NCBI GenBank assembly: GCA_017505525.1 | Contig: JAFVPB010000039.1 | Location: 1-64,000 of the forward strand | DNA from: Clostridia bacterium | GTDB lineage: Bacteria > Bacillota > Clostridia > UMGS1883 | Length of the DNA: 64,000 bases | Direction of reading: 5' to 3' | Shown: one piece after another, positions 26,701 to 34,658 of the stretch | Layout of the letters: each line of letters opens with the position of its first letter | Position numbering within the stretch: position 1 is the stretch's first letter | The notes under the pieces: generated by a model | The model's input: the letters and a program-made list of their open reading frames with translations, nothing else | Databases searched by the model: none | What the model was told of the DNA's origin: nothing | Position numbers and translations under genes: made by a program

Positions 26701-29067
26701 TATATGTTTGTTGACGAAGCACATTATTATAAAAACTGTGCGACCTTCTCTAAAATGCGTAATGTAGCCGGAATAAACCAAAGCAGAGCAAAAAGAGCAA
26801 CGGATATGCTCACAAAATGCCGATATATGCAGGAGATAAACGAGGGTAAAGGCGTTGTGTTTGCAACGGGAACACCCATATCCAATTCAATGTCGGAAAT
26901 GTTTGTAATGCAAAGATTCTTAGATCCGAGAGAACTTGAAAACAGGGAAATGGTTCACTTTGATGCGTGGGCTGCTCACTTCGGAGAGGTTGTAACATCA
27001 TTGGAGCTTGCCCCGGAAGGTACAGGCTACAGATACAGAACCCGATTTGCAAAATTCAAGAACTTGCCTGAACTTATGGCAATGTATCATAACTTTGCTG
27101 ATGTAATAACTGATGAAGATTTGGATATTCCTCGACCTAAAATCAGGGGCGGCGAGATTGAGATTGTAACTTGCCCACCGAGCGATTTTACATTGCTGAC
27201 TATGATGAGCTATGTTGACAGAGCAAAGGAAATCCATGAGGGTAGAGTTAAAAGCTGGGAAGATAATATGCTCAAACTTACCAATGAAGCCCGACATCTG
27301 GCAACGGATATAAGGCTTATTGATCCCGAACAGGAAAACACGCCTACTTCAAAGGTTAGTATGTGTGCAGATTATGCGTATAAAGATTATGTTGCAAGTA
27401 GCGCTTTTAAGGGTACTCAGATTATATTTTCTGATATTGGAACACCGAAACCTAACGGAGAATTTAATGTGTATGATGCCTTAAAGGAAGAGCTTATAAA
27501 CAGAGGTGTTAAGGAAGAAGATATTTGCTTTGTTCACGATGCAAAAACCGATGCACAGAGAGAAGAACTTTTTGCAAAAATGAGAAGTGGTGAAAAGCGA
27601 ATTATTATCGGTTCTACTAATAAGCTGGGTGTTGGTACAAACATTCAGACAAGAGTTTATTCGGAGCATGACCTTGATTGCCCGTACCGACCTTCAGATG
27701 TTGAACAGCGTATGGGGCGTTCACTTCGTAACGGTAATATCAATGAAGATGTTGCGATAAGACGATATGTTTCTCCTAATACCTTTGATGCGTATATGTG
27801 GCAGCTTGTAGAAACAAAACAGAGATTTATAGCTCAGATTAAATCAGGTAAAACGGTGCAGAGAACTTGCGAGGATATTGACGAGGCAGTTATAACCTAT
27901 GCAGAGCTTAAAGCTGTAGCTTCAGGTGATGAACGCATAAAGGAAAAAATGGATATTGACCTTGCTATATCAAGACTTCAAATGTTAAAAGCTAACTATG
28001 ATAATCAGAGATATGCCCTGCAAGATAAGTTTACAATCCAATACCCGACTGCTATTGCCGGAAACGAAAAGAGAATTGAAAGTCTTACCAAAGATAAGCT
28101 CCTTTGGAAAAGTAACTATTCAGAGGAATTTAGCATAGTTGTTGACGGAAAAACCTTTACGGAGCGTGAAGAAGCCGGAAAACGCATAATGCTTTTAGCA
28201 AAATCTCTTGGTATGGGCGAAAAAGAAAAGGAAATCGGTGAGTATTCAGGCTTTAAGTTGAGCTTGAAGCAAGAAAAGGTATGGGATAGATTTGAAACAA
28301 GGCTTGTGTTAAAAGGAGCATTGGAATATACAACCGACCTTTCATCAAGTCCACACGGCAATACAGTAAAACTTGATAATTTGCTAAAATCCCTTGATAA
28401 ACAGCTTGAAGATACACAGGCGAAATTAACCGAAAACAAAAAGAATATGGAACTTGCAAAACAGGAATATGAAAAGCCGTTTCCGCATGATGAAGAATTA
28501 AAGGAAAAACTGAAAAGGCAAGCCCAACTAAATGAAGAACTTGACCTTAATAAGCAAGACGAGGTTGTTGAAGAAGAAACAGATGACGAGGAAGAAAGTG
28601 ATGAAGAAGGCACAACAAGCAAAGCGGCGATTGATGCACTTCCATATACCGCACTTGAAAAATCTAACTACCAAAAGCTAATGTCATTGTTTCCCGAAGT
28701 TTTAAATCTTGAAAAATCGTATATGATGTATGTAAAAAAATATCACGATAACTTGCTTGTTGAAAATGTTGGCGGCGGTGAATTTTCTGTTAGTTTGTAT
28801 TATTATCATGACAGCGGAGATAGAATGTATGAGCCTGAATATAGGTTTGTGCTAAACAGGGAGGCAGAAGCAGCAAGAATAACTGAATGGCAAATGAGCA
28901 GTCTGGGGCAACATCAGTATGTTTATGATTATGATGATGAAACAAAGTATAACCCTAAACTGAAGGATGACCTTGACATTGCGTTTAGTTCGACTTTACG
29001 AGATTTAGGACTTCTGTGTTATACTCCGTATAATGATGAAGAAGAAAGCGATGAGGATGAAATGTGA
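20788..29067 (+). CDS. Giant polyvalent protein: ArdC-like, adenine methylase, SNF2-type helicase
   Basis: This 2759-residue chain joins several activities. Residues 1-110 resemble the ArdC antirestriction start (NALQIYGQNREATMLAEQEIWEN). Residues ~370-950 carry repeated small modules: two matching stretches near 613 and 773 (EEWTEQDLADGRKNAYKDYL and EEWTEKEVELAQRKAYRNYL), and two FxW-type modules near 374 and 947. Residues ~1085-1285 form an N6-adenine methyltransferase (YTPPEV, DPAMGTALF near 1120, NVPFG near 1184). Residues ~1795-2330 form an SNF2-like helicase: HKVGAGKT near 1812, VDEAHYYKN near 1975, FATGTPISNS, and QRMGRSLRNGN near 2307. A coiled coil follows. The C-terminus ends EEESDEDEM, the acidic tag shared across the ICE. 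It probably protects the DNA on entry to a new host. Confidence 0.92.
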   Translation: MGKIKAIWELFDEISHEVTQSSEAWQDYLKFASRIYKYNFDNALQIYGQNREATMLAEQEIWENRIGRTVNAEHTKIAVFDVMSAKPQLRHLIDVSDTKGDEKTYPRLWRLTPENSEPLLARLKESRHPDADSLEAYISLEAMRRVSEIRPGFYEGIKRNMQGSPLYEIETDEELKSKVDVMIWQSSLYMMYSRCGFDTSGLDGRFEDISDYNNKALLYRMGNCATIIAQDFLSECATTLNQLAKERREKAIQEKNNIEPKPEPPASVKRSISANIRKSARKNVEADSAQLSLFGAEQEIKPETENEEKEPENNVDIDEIIIAKIVEQGSLSDESHKRIYEFFENNVKWKDRAEFLKNVYGVRGSGVDVNGIYFSWMSDSKGIEYHELKGDRKDEKRITWNNFAKYVQDAINEGRYYTPETQAVEETEEQPETIKPKFKYGDFISYKGKVYEVLDSNEEAQETDIGNTEFYVSPHTYILVEGVSWEELNTAELAQPPENVIPEIHVDDRVEYQNRKYKITRIDEDHVHLLDITYDGNIHPQLWSSKSTFIEAPIPDIQEALRNTNFERTYTKEEFLNCEIEMLSKEYDGRTFYFPYAMVHSGRFLLNFAPKEEWTEQDLADGRKNAYKDYLMDFLGYTHKEALAEAEIMSEDEYDEHYSGNKKIYVDDEFSIADRRYAVLNFDENKQEVLVRDITNDYEENLPLYEIFDIPFVYSRTRAINNLRNVELHDFLNAPVEFVNVTFGEGDEESVYTYGYMYLKDAVIYMDYTVDNEEWTEKEVELAQRKAYRNYLNDVMGYSEREANIISGVMTGEEYDKVSEAFTPVPTIPYADEVINAPAELLEATDESGELKFNGEIKPKSLEEIKTEAILIGPLEAGDEGENERKRQIASHYLVDKPQQADFIEYLKNIYNPHMIAFSSFGGRYYDEHKAFHLYDFAYNKAGLQFKWRDEKKIIHNECMKWAEVARRTAQLIESREYLDEDIAKNEVDNFEKLRIPRIDYSYSASDDIGAGGPKVKFQSNLEAIKLLKQIEDENRLATADEQKILCKYVGWGGLAEAFDPNNSSWSNEYMQLKQLLNENEYECARASTLCAHYTPPEVIQEIYTALENFGFKGGNVLDPAMGTALFFAAMPEEMKNNSRLYGYEIDELSGRIAKQLQQNADIRIQGFETTETPDNFFDVAIGNVPFGDYRLHDPKFNKHKFLIHDYFFAKALDKVRPGGVIAFITSKGTLDKENPDLRKYLGGRADLIGAVRLPNNTFRQMANTSVTTDIIFLQKRERIVSEEPYWVNIGADDNGIPVNAYYEENPYMMLGKMEYGTRYGENSTTDLIATKDLELRQDLHTALSSLHAVIPEYEREEENNEEVTIPADPDVRNFTYTFVEGDLFYRENSVMRRMNYEGKPLERITGMHAIREVTRKLIDAQTEDKDEQIIKQLQYELNEYYDTFKKKYGNINDSANERVFRDDSDYPLICSLEVYDDESKTYSKADMFTKRTIRPHIPITSVDTATDALRVSLAEKGVVDFKYMSNLYKNTAYADMYKELHGMVFINPTSLPHTLKPNMSIREFFEEYGEVDCLETADEYLSGDVRLKLKIAADYEESNPEIFGYNREKLDEVQPEWLEAGDIDVSIGVTWIENQDYTQFMYDVFQTPYSEQYGSKAIAVEYNRFANTFSVRNKSRDSSSVTVTETFGTGRKTAYEIFEDTLNMKSTCVYDKEIQEDGNPKYILNSKETLLAREKQTQIKDAFRNWIFEEPQRRKKYVDYYNETFNNLRLRKYDGSFLTFQGMTEDLELRWYQRNAVARGLLSNTCELLDHKVGAGKTFVMASLCMEMKRLGNIQKAIFVVPNHLTGQMGSEFLRLYPSAKILVTSNRDFEKKNRLKFVSKIATGEWDAVIIGHSQFERIAMSKERQIMTLQQQVAEIAGALESMSEDEGQGFTIRQMEKLKENLTTQIKELANNDKKDTLITFESLGIDYMFVDEAHYYKNCATFSKMRNVAGINQSRAKRATDMLTKCRYMQEINEGKGVVFATGTPISNSMSEMFVMQRFLDPRELENREMVHFDAWAAHFGEVVTSLELAPEGTGYRYRTRFAKFKNLPELMAMYHNFADVITDEDLDIPRPKIRGGEIEIVTCPPSDFTLLTMMSYVDRAKEIHEGRVKSWEDNMLKLTNEARHLATDIRLIDPEQENTPTSKVSMCADYAYKDYVASSAFKGTQIIFSDIGTPKPNGEFNVYDALKEELINRGVKEEDICFVHDAKTDAQREELFAKMRSGEKRIIIGSTNKLGVGTNIQTRVYSEHDLDCPYRPSDVEQRMGRSLRNGNINEDVAIRRYVSPNTFDAYMWQLVETKQRFIAQIKSGKTVQRTCEDIDEAVITYAELKAVASGDERIKEKMDIDLAISRLQMLKANYDNQRYALQDKFTIQYPTAIAGNEKRIESLTKDKLLWKSNYSEEFSIVVDGKTFTEREEAGKRIMLLAKSLGMGEKEKEIGEYSGFKLSLKQEKVWDRFETRLVLKGALEYTTDLSSSPHGNTVKLDNLLKSLDKQLEDTQAKLTENKKNMELAKQEYEKPFPHDEELKEKLKRQAQLNEELDLNKQDEVVEEETDDEEESDEEGTTSKAAIDALPYTALEKSNYQKLMSLFPEVLNLEKSYMMYVKKYHDNLLVENVGGGEFSVSLYYYHDSGDRMYEPEYRFVLNREAEAARITEWQMSSLGQHQYVYDYDDETKYNPKLKDDLDIAFSSTLRDLGLLCYTPYNDEEESDEDEM

Positions 29068-29111
29068 GTTTTACACAGTAATACTGCAAGATAATATCAA
29101 ACAAAAAAACG

Positions 29112-29146
29112 AAACAGGCAACTCTTTTTTGGGGAGCTGCCTGTTT
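29112..29146. terminator. Bidirectional terminator between convergent genes
   Basis: AAACAGGCAACTC / GAGCTGCCTGTTT pair over 13 positions with one mismatch or wobble. It serves both the giant gene and the opposing gene. Confidence 0.8.
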
Positions 29147-29156
29147 GCTGCTTATA

Positions 29157-29624
29157 TTATTTGGTTATAAAATCTACTATTTCGTCAACACTTTTTCCTG
29201 TTTCATGTGCTAATTCAACAACTAATTCCAAAGCCTTGCGGCTCATAAGGGGATCGGGGTTGAAATCTAATGTAAAATCGCCGTTTATAGCATCTTTTAC
29301 ACCCAACATATATAGTGCAAGAGAAGCTTCGTAATGCTCGTCTTTCATACATCTAATGTAATCTATCAGCATTTCAGCATCTTCGACAGATAATGCTGAT
29401 GCTTTATGATTTTCAACAACATTCCAAAGTTTTTCATTATCGCTCATAATCTTGGCTTTGGCATCCGATGCTTGCTTGTAGCTGGGAGCATTAACAGCCA
29501 TGTCACGAATAAGTATGTCGAGATACTCATAGAGAAAATCTTCAGTATCATCCTTTTTTATATCCTCATACATATTTTCCGACTTGCAGATTTCTAAAAT
29601 TTGTTTGAATTTAAATTCGTTCAT
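29157..29624 (-). CDS. Solitary opposite-strand helical protein, unknown
   Basis: The start at 29624 (MNEFKFKQIL) has GTGAGGTG upstream, giving 155 residues; a longer frame exists but has no ribosome site. The product is soluble, helical and acidic, ending KSVDEIVDFITK. A TATGATAAAAT box stands about 35 bases before the start codon. This is the only credible minus-strand gene in the ICE section. It recalls an independently expressed small regulator or immunity protein, but nothing in the sequence proves this. Confidence 0.7.
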   Translation of the reverse strand: MNEFKFKQILEICKSENMYEDIKKDDTEDFLYEYLDILIRDMAVNAPSYKQASDAKAKIMSDNEKLWNVVENHKASALSVEDAEMLIDYIRCMKDEHYEASLALYMLGVKDAINGDFTLDFNPDPLMSRKALELVVELAHETGKSVDEIVDFITK

Positions 29625-29763
29625 TGAAAACACCTCACATAATTTTTTACTTATTTTATCATAAAAAATAGTTTTTGGCAATTTGTTAAGAAACATTATG
29701 TAACTATTTCTATCAAAGAGCTTCAAAACCACATAATAAGAGCGTATCTTTTTCCTGAAAGGA

Positions 29764-30798
29764 GTGAGAAAAATATATACATATAAGGATTTGCAGACAA
29801 TGCAAGCGTGGTCTTTGGAAAGAAAAATAAGGGTAACGCAAACAAGAATAATTGAGTGGTATCTGCACTATAACGGCAAGGTTGCAGTATCTTTCTCCGG
29901 CGGTGTAGATTCTACGGTTTTACTTGACTTGGCAAGACGAATTTATCCCCATTTGGGGGCAGTATTTGTAAATACAACAATGGAGTTCCCCGAAATCATA
30001 AGTTTTGTTAAATCCTTTGAAAATGTAACCATGCTAAGACCGAAAACAACCTATACAAAGGTTATTCAGGATTATGGTTATCCTGTTATATCAAAGGAAA
30101 TCTCAAATTATATTTATCGTATGAAAACCTACGAAGGATGTATGGAGGCATACGATAATCAAATACATCTTAAATCCCCGGAATGGCTGAGAGAAAATTT
30201 CTCGGACATTCCTTTTTCTTTTCTTAAATGTATGTTTGGTTTTTCAAAGAAAACGGCAGACCGATTTTTGCAGACGGGTATAATGCCGAAATCAAAATTT
30301 TGTATTCCTAAACAATGGCATTATCTTATAAAAGCCCCGTTCAAAATCAATGACCGTTGCTGTTATCATCTGAAAAAGGCCCCTGTTAATAAATATAGCA
30401 GAGAAACAGGCAACAAGCTGATTATCGGTACAATGGCAGAGGAAAGTTTGTTGAGAAGGCAGATATGGCTAAAGCAAGGCTGCAATGCCTTTGATGCTAC
30501 AGAGCCAAAATCTACGCCTCTGTCATTCTGGACTACACAGGACATCTTACAATACCTAAAGCTGACAAAAATTCCATATTGCAGTCTTTACGGCGATATT
30601 ATCACTATGCCTGACGGCAAACTAAAGTTTTCAGGCTATCAGAGGACAGGGTGTGCCGGATGTTTGTACGGGTGTCACTTTGATGAAGAACCGAACAGAA
30701 TACAAATGCTTAACATCACTCACCCTGCAATTTATAAGTTTCTTTTTGAAAAACTTGATTACGGTACGGTGTGCGATTTTATAGGAATACCATATTAA
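29764..30798 (+). CDS. PAPS reductase-type PP-loop protein with Cys cluster
   Basis: The N-terminal PP-loop SFSGGVDSTVLLDLARR (about residue 47) is that of PAPS/APS reductases and DndC-like sulfurtransferases. FVNTTMEFPEI and the C-terminal GYQRTGCAGCLYGCHF add the expected motif and a four-cysteine cluster that may hold iron-sulfur or zinc. No other dnd gene is in view. The start is uncertain: AAGGAG directly abuts the GTG at 29764, while an ATA at 29773 has normal spacing and the first ATG is at 29800. It lacks the acidic tail of its neighbours. Confidence 0.82.
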   Translation: MRKIYTYKDLQTMQAWSLERKIRVTQTRIIEWYLHYNGKVAVSFSGGVDSTVLLDLARRIYPHLGAVFVNTTMEFPEIISFVKSFENVTMLRPKTTYTKVIQDYGYPVISKEISNYIYRMKTYEGCMEAYDNQIHLKSPEWLRENFSDIPFSFLKCMFGFSKKTADRFLQTGIMPKSKFCIPKQWHYLIKAPFKINDRCCYHLKKAPVNKYSRETGNKLIIGTMAEESLLRRQIWLKQGCNAFDATEPKSTPLSFWTTQDILQYLKLTKIPYCSLYGDIITMPDGKLKFSGYQRTGCAGCLYGCHFDEEPNRIQMLNITHPAIYKFLFEKLDYGTVCDFIGIPY

Positions 30799-30813
30799 CG
30801 GGAGGTGTCGAAC

Positions 30814-31806
30814 ATGGATAAACGAGCAATGCTTGTTCAGAAAATTGAAAATGAGTTTGATAATTATATTGAAAACCTGAAACAAAGTAGTTTTGATGTG
30901 ATTTTGGAAAATACAGAGTTGACTGCAAATATGAGATTTGCGAAAGAGTATATTTCAAAGGGATATGTTTTAAAAGATGAAAATGTTGATTACTTTTTGA
31001 ATATGGAAAAACCGCTTGAAGTAATTTGTAATGAATACAGCCCTAATGATATGGAGGCACTTGACGATTTACAAACTGTTATTAACAGGATTCAAAGCGA
31101 AAAATTATTTGCAGCCGAACCCCCTGAATACATGAAAAAGCTAACGAAAAAAATATTAAGCGGAATGGCAAATGTAGCTGATTTTATAAGTCCACAAGGA
31201 GAAATAAAGGATGCAGAGCTTATGTCATTTATTTCTGAAATATCAAGAGTTCTTACAGAGGAAGATGCAAGATTTTTAATGCAGTTTAAAAAGCCTTTGG
31301 ATGTTATGAGTGATTTAGTTCCGTACAACGATTCAGACGAAAACAATATTTATACAGCCCTTGAAAAAATGCGTAATTCGGATATATACACAATGCCGTA
31401 TTCTCTGGATAGTGATAATGTCTTACCCGAAGCAAAATTCAGGCACAATGCGATAAATAATATCAATAACATTGTACCAATGCCTGATTTTAACACTACG
31501 GCAAATTGGCTTAAATTATGCAGAGATATTTATTTGGAAGATGCAGAAAGTTCGGAAATAAATCCGTATGCAAGTCTTGTGGATGCAATGTACTATGCTT
31601 CAGAACAGCACGGTTCAGAGGTTTTGCAAAAACTGTATGATATGGGTGAAAAAAGTTGCATTACCCCAACTGAAATAAAAGGTGCTGCGGCGTATCTTGC
31701 AAATGGAGGCAACATTAAAAGAGTTCCGACACTTGCACAGGAGGGATATTTTGAAGAAATAAAGCCAAACAGTACAGAGTCGGAAGATGAAGAATTTGAA
31801 ATGTGA
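30814..31806 (+). CDS. DUF3848-like repeated-domain protein with acidic tail
   Basis: The start is the ATG at 30814 (GGGAGGTG upstream). Two copies of one helical module appear: VDYFLNMEKPLEVICNEYSPND (about residue 60) and ARFLMQFKKPLDVMSDLVPYND (about residue 160). The same module recurs in the proteins at 38736 and, more weakly, 52860. A different domain follows (LVDAMYYASEQHGSEVL, then AAAYLANGG). The C-terminus is SEDEEFEM. The DUF3848 label is from memory. Function unknown; probably an element accessory protein. Confidence 0.75.
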   Translation: MDKRAMLVQKIENEFDNYIENLKQSSFDVILENTELTANMRFAKEYISKGYVLKDENVDYFLNMEKPLEVICNEYSPNDMEALDDLQTVINRIQSEKLFAAEPPEYMKKLTKKILSGMANVADFISPQGEIKDAELMSFISEISRVLTEEDARFLMQFKKPLDVMSDLVPYNDSDENNIYTALEKMRNSDIYTMPYSLDSDNVLPEAKFRHNAINNINNIVPMPDFNTTANWLKLCRDIYLEDAESSEINPYASLVDAMYYASEQHGSEVLQKLYDMGEKSCITPTEIKGAAAYLANGGNIKRVPTLAQEGYFEEIKPNSTESEDEEFEM

Positions 31807-31816
31807 GGTGTAAACT

Positions 31817-32452
31817 GTGAAAAATGATTTTTTAAACACCCTTGAAGCAAATGACCTTCGTATAAGAGAAGATTTAGAGATTTATTGCGAAAAGGATAAA
31901 CAAGGGATACTTGCATTTTTTGAATGTTGGTTTGATGTAAATAAAAAATTCGGGCTTAATATTCCTGAAGGCAGTAATGCCTTTATAGATATGTACGGTA
32001 TGTATAAGCCCCTTGATGAAAGAATAGAGCTTACATATTTAGTCAACACCGAAGATGGATGTGTAGAAAGACCATATATTCCTACAGACGAGGAAAATCG
32101 TATGTTTTCTGAGCTTATGGAACAGGCGATAAAAGCGGAATACAACAATCCCAAAGCAAACTGCAAGGAGTATTATGTTAATGCCTATTTTGAATTTTAT
32201 GTTGCTGATCAGGATATGAAGCTCATTTTTGAAAAGAATGGCGATGAATTTCAAATCAGGAATGAAAATGACGATTTCATTCTTTTTAAAAGCAAGGATG
32301 CAGCTATGGAAAAGTATGTTGGATATAGACCTGAATATAATTACTTTTCCGAAAGAGATTGTGACGGTTTTGAATTTAAGGAGCTTGGAGAAAAAATATA
32401 TTTTACTGACGAAGTACAAGCGGAAACAGAAGATGAAGAAATTGAAATGTAA
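31817..32452 (+). CDS. Acidic-tailed ICE protein, paralogue of the next gene
   Basis: The GTG start is supported by GTGAGGTG, which overlaps the upstream stop. The 211 residues share with the following gene the start (V/M)KNDxFNT, the central ER-YIPTDEE/EREYLPTDEE motif, and an FQIRN...IxFxSK segment, so the two are tandem duplicates. The C-terminus is TEDEEIEM. No known family; no membrane segment. Confidence 0.75.
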   Translation: MKNDFLNTLEANDLRIREDLEIYCEKDKQGILAFFECWFDVNKKFGLNIPEGSNAFIDMYGMYKPLDERIELTYLVNTEDGCVERPYIPTDEENRMFSELMEQAIKAEYNNPKANCKEYYVNAYFEFYVADQDMKLIFEKNGDEFQIRNENDDFILFKSKDAAMEKYVGYRPEYNYFSERDCDGFEFKELGEKIYFTDEVQAETEDEEIEM

Positions 32453-32466
32453 AGAGGTGACAATGC

Positions 32467-33069
32467 GTGAAAAATGACATATTTAATACTATTGAAAAAA
32501 GCGACTTAGACTTATTTGAAGTAATCGGTTTTGATAAAGAGCATAATGCTCTTGGGTTTATCTATGATGTGGCTTTCAATGCGGATAGAAAATTTGGTAT
32601 AAATGCAGAAGATAAGGGCTATATGGTTCAAATGGCATTACACTATAATCCTTTTGTTGAGGATGTGAGAGCAAGCTATGCAGTATGTGATAATGAACCT
32701 GTCTATGAAAGAGAATATTTACCAACGGATGAAGAAAAAGAAGTTTTCAAAGAAAAAATTCACGAATGGCAAGAAGATTTTGAACTGAAACGAGAGTTTA
32801 TCAGGGATTATGTGTTACATTTCGCAAAGGAAATGAACCTGAGCTGTGAAATGAATAATGAGGTATTTCAAATACGAAATATGGCAGATAATTGTATTGT
32901 TTTTTCAAGTAAAGAGCCTGAAATGGAGCAATGGGTAGGAAAAGCGGTAGTGTTGGAATTTGATGAAAAAAATGACAAAGCAACCGTGTCTTGTCCGGAA
33001 CTCGGAATGAGAGTGGAATTTATTCCTGTTGAAAACACCGAAAGCGAAGATGAGGAAATCGAAATGTAG
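32467..33069 (+). CDS. Acidic-tailed ICE protein, tandem paralogue
   Basis: The GTG start follows AGAGGTGACAATGC. The 200 residues mirror the previous gene (see shared motifs there) and end SEDEEIEM. The two tails are more alike than the bodies, which suggests that the tail is kept by selection. Confidence 0.75.
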   Translation: MKNDIFNTIEKSDLDLFEVIGFDKEHNALGFIYDVAFNADRKFGINAEDKGYMVQMALHYNPFVEDVRASYAVCDNEPVYEREYLPTDEEKEVFKEKIHEWQEDFELKREFIRDYVLHFAKEMNLSCEMNNEVFQIRNMADNCIVFSSKEPEMEQWVGKAVVLEFDEKNDKATVSCPELGMRVEFIPVENTESEDEEIEM

Positions 33070-33080
33070 GAGGCGAGAAT

Positions 33081-33407
33081 ATGAAATATATCAGCTATGA
33101 AACTCTTGGAGATGCAAACCTTACGGATGTTGCGGAGCGTGGCGATGAAGTATCACAGGAAATATACGATAATATGCTTAATATTATGCCGCCTATAAGT
33201 CTTAAAGGCGGTCAGGGTTATTATGCCGGATTTCAGGTTGGTGAAGCCTATTGCCACAAGGAAGATAAAGAAGGCAATTTCAGACCGCAGTTTATGACCT
33301 TTGTTAAATCAGAAGATAAGTGTTACTATATGGGAATAAACTTTGCCGGATATGTTGACAGCAGAGATATGGAAGCTGAAAACGATGAAGATTTGGAAAT
33401 GGAGTAG
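33081..33407 (+). CDS. Small acidic-tailed ICE protein, unknown
   Basis: The 108-residue soluble protein starts behind TAGGAGGCG. It has ISLKGGQGYYAGFQVGEAY and ends ENDEDLEME. It lies four bases before the Toprim gene, so the two are likely co-translated. Confidence 0.7.
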   Translation: MKYISYETLGDANLTDVAERGDEVSQEIYDNMLNIMPPISLKGGQGYYAGFQVGEAYCHKEDKEGNFRPQFMTFVKSEDKCYYMGINFAGYVDSRDMEAENDEDLEME

Positions 33408-33410
33408 CCT

Positions 33411-34631
33411 ATGAGAAAAGCATATACACCGAAACCGAGATACACGCAGGAGCAGTATCAAAAGGCTGCAAGTGTTGATCTCTTGAAATTCCTTGAGGAA
33501 AGAGGATATGAGTTTAAGCAAACGGGTAGCTCATTTAAGGCAAAAGGTGTGAAGGGCGGTTTTATTGTAAACAAAAACCTTTGGAATTGGTTTGCAAGAG
33601 GCATAGGCGGTACGGCTATTGATTATCTGGCAAAGGTTGAAAATATGGACTATGTTGAGGCTGTATTCTATCTTTGCGGAGAACAGTATAATGCTGACAG
33701 AAAGCCTATAGAGAAAAGAAACGAAGAACCGCCAAAGCCTAAAGAAATAGTTAAACCAATGGAAAATCCACACGCAAGACATACTTTCGCTTATCTTTCA
33801 AAGACAAGGCGTATTGACAATGAAATCATATCGGATTTGATGCACCAAAAGAAGATATATGAAAGTCTTGAATACTTTGCAAAGGTAAGTGTAAACGGTG
33901 TATCTACAACCGCAAAACTTATGACATTTGATGACTTTGCAAAATTGCAGGAGTATAAGCTGATTGATTCCTACAAGGAAAAAGAAGGCTTGAAATTAGG
34001 TTTTAACAGTAAAAATGAACTTAAATACATAGGTATAGAAGCCATCAATTATAACAGCTTTGCACCGCATAAACAAAGCGGATTCTTTGAGAGTGTATCG
34101 TATGTCAATAACTGTGTCTTTTGTGGATATGACGAAGAAGGCGAAATGAAATATGCGGCTATGCGAAGTGTTAAGCAAGATTCATCATTCAGGCAGGATG
34201 CAGTCGGCTCTGACAAGCAATATGGCTTTACTATGGAAGGTACAAGTGATGAATTGTATGTATTTGAGGCCCCTATTGATGCAATGAGTCATGCAACGCT
34301 GTTCAAACTTGAAGGACTCGATTGGAAACAGGACAGCAGAATATCAATGGGTGGTTTGTCTGACCTCGCATTAGAACAATATCTAAAGACACATCCTGAT
34401 ATTAAAAAAATCCACTTTTGTCTTGATAATGACGAAGCCGGAAAAAACAAAATATACGGTGTGTATGACGAAGAAAAGGGCGAACAGACCATAAAAAGTC
34501 TGAAAGACAAATACGAAAAAAAGGGTTACGAGGTATATGTAGATTTGCCTGTTAGCAAGGATTACAATAATGATTTGAAATTATACCTTGACGAGCGGTC
34601 CGAAGAAGATGAGGAAGAATTGTCGGAATAG
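33411..34631 (+). CDS. Toprim-domain primase-like protein (DUF3991-like)
   Basis: The 406-residue protein has an N-terminal CHC2-like fold (LLKFLEERGYEF, NLWNWFARGIGGTAIDYLAKVENMD, then YLCGEQ). A C-terminal Toprim domain follows: VFEAPIDAMSHA gives the Glu, and FCLDNDEAGKNK gives the DxD. Such proteins occur on conjugative elements and are thought to prime or process the incoming strand. The acidic end is EEDEEELSE. Confidence 0.82.
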   Translation: MRKAYTPKPRYTQEQYQKAASVDLLKFLEERGYEFKQTGSSFKAKGVKGGFIVNKNLWNWFARGIGGTAIDYLAKVENMDYVEAVFYLCGEQYNADRKPIEKRNEEPPKPKEIVKPMENPHARHTFAYLSKTRRIDNEIISDLMHQKKIYESLEYFAKVSVNGVSTTAKLMTFDDFAKLQEYKLIDSYKEKEGLKLGFNSKNELKYIGIEAINYNSFAPHKQSGFFESVSYVNNCVFCGYDEEGEMKYAAMRSVKQDSSFRQDAVGSDKQYGFTMEGTSDELYVFEAPIDAMSHATLFKLEGLDWKQDSRISMGGLSDLALEQYLKTHPDIKKIHFCLDNDEAGKNKIYGVYDEEKGEQTIKSLKDKYEKKGYEVYVDLPVSKDYNNDLKLYLDERSEEDEEELSE

Positions 34632-34658
34632 CTGCGGATAACCCGGAAAGGAGGAAAA

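Noticed and set aside
28116-28622. 168-aa serine-rich minus-strand ORF
   Set aside because: It is the complement of the acidic, GAA/GAT-rich coding part of the giant protein.
20260-30798. A phosphorothioation (Dnd) or other named defence system around the PP-loop gene
   Set aside because: Only the PP-loop protein is present; no dndB, dndD, dndE or nuclease partner was found nearby.
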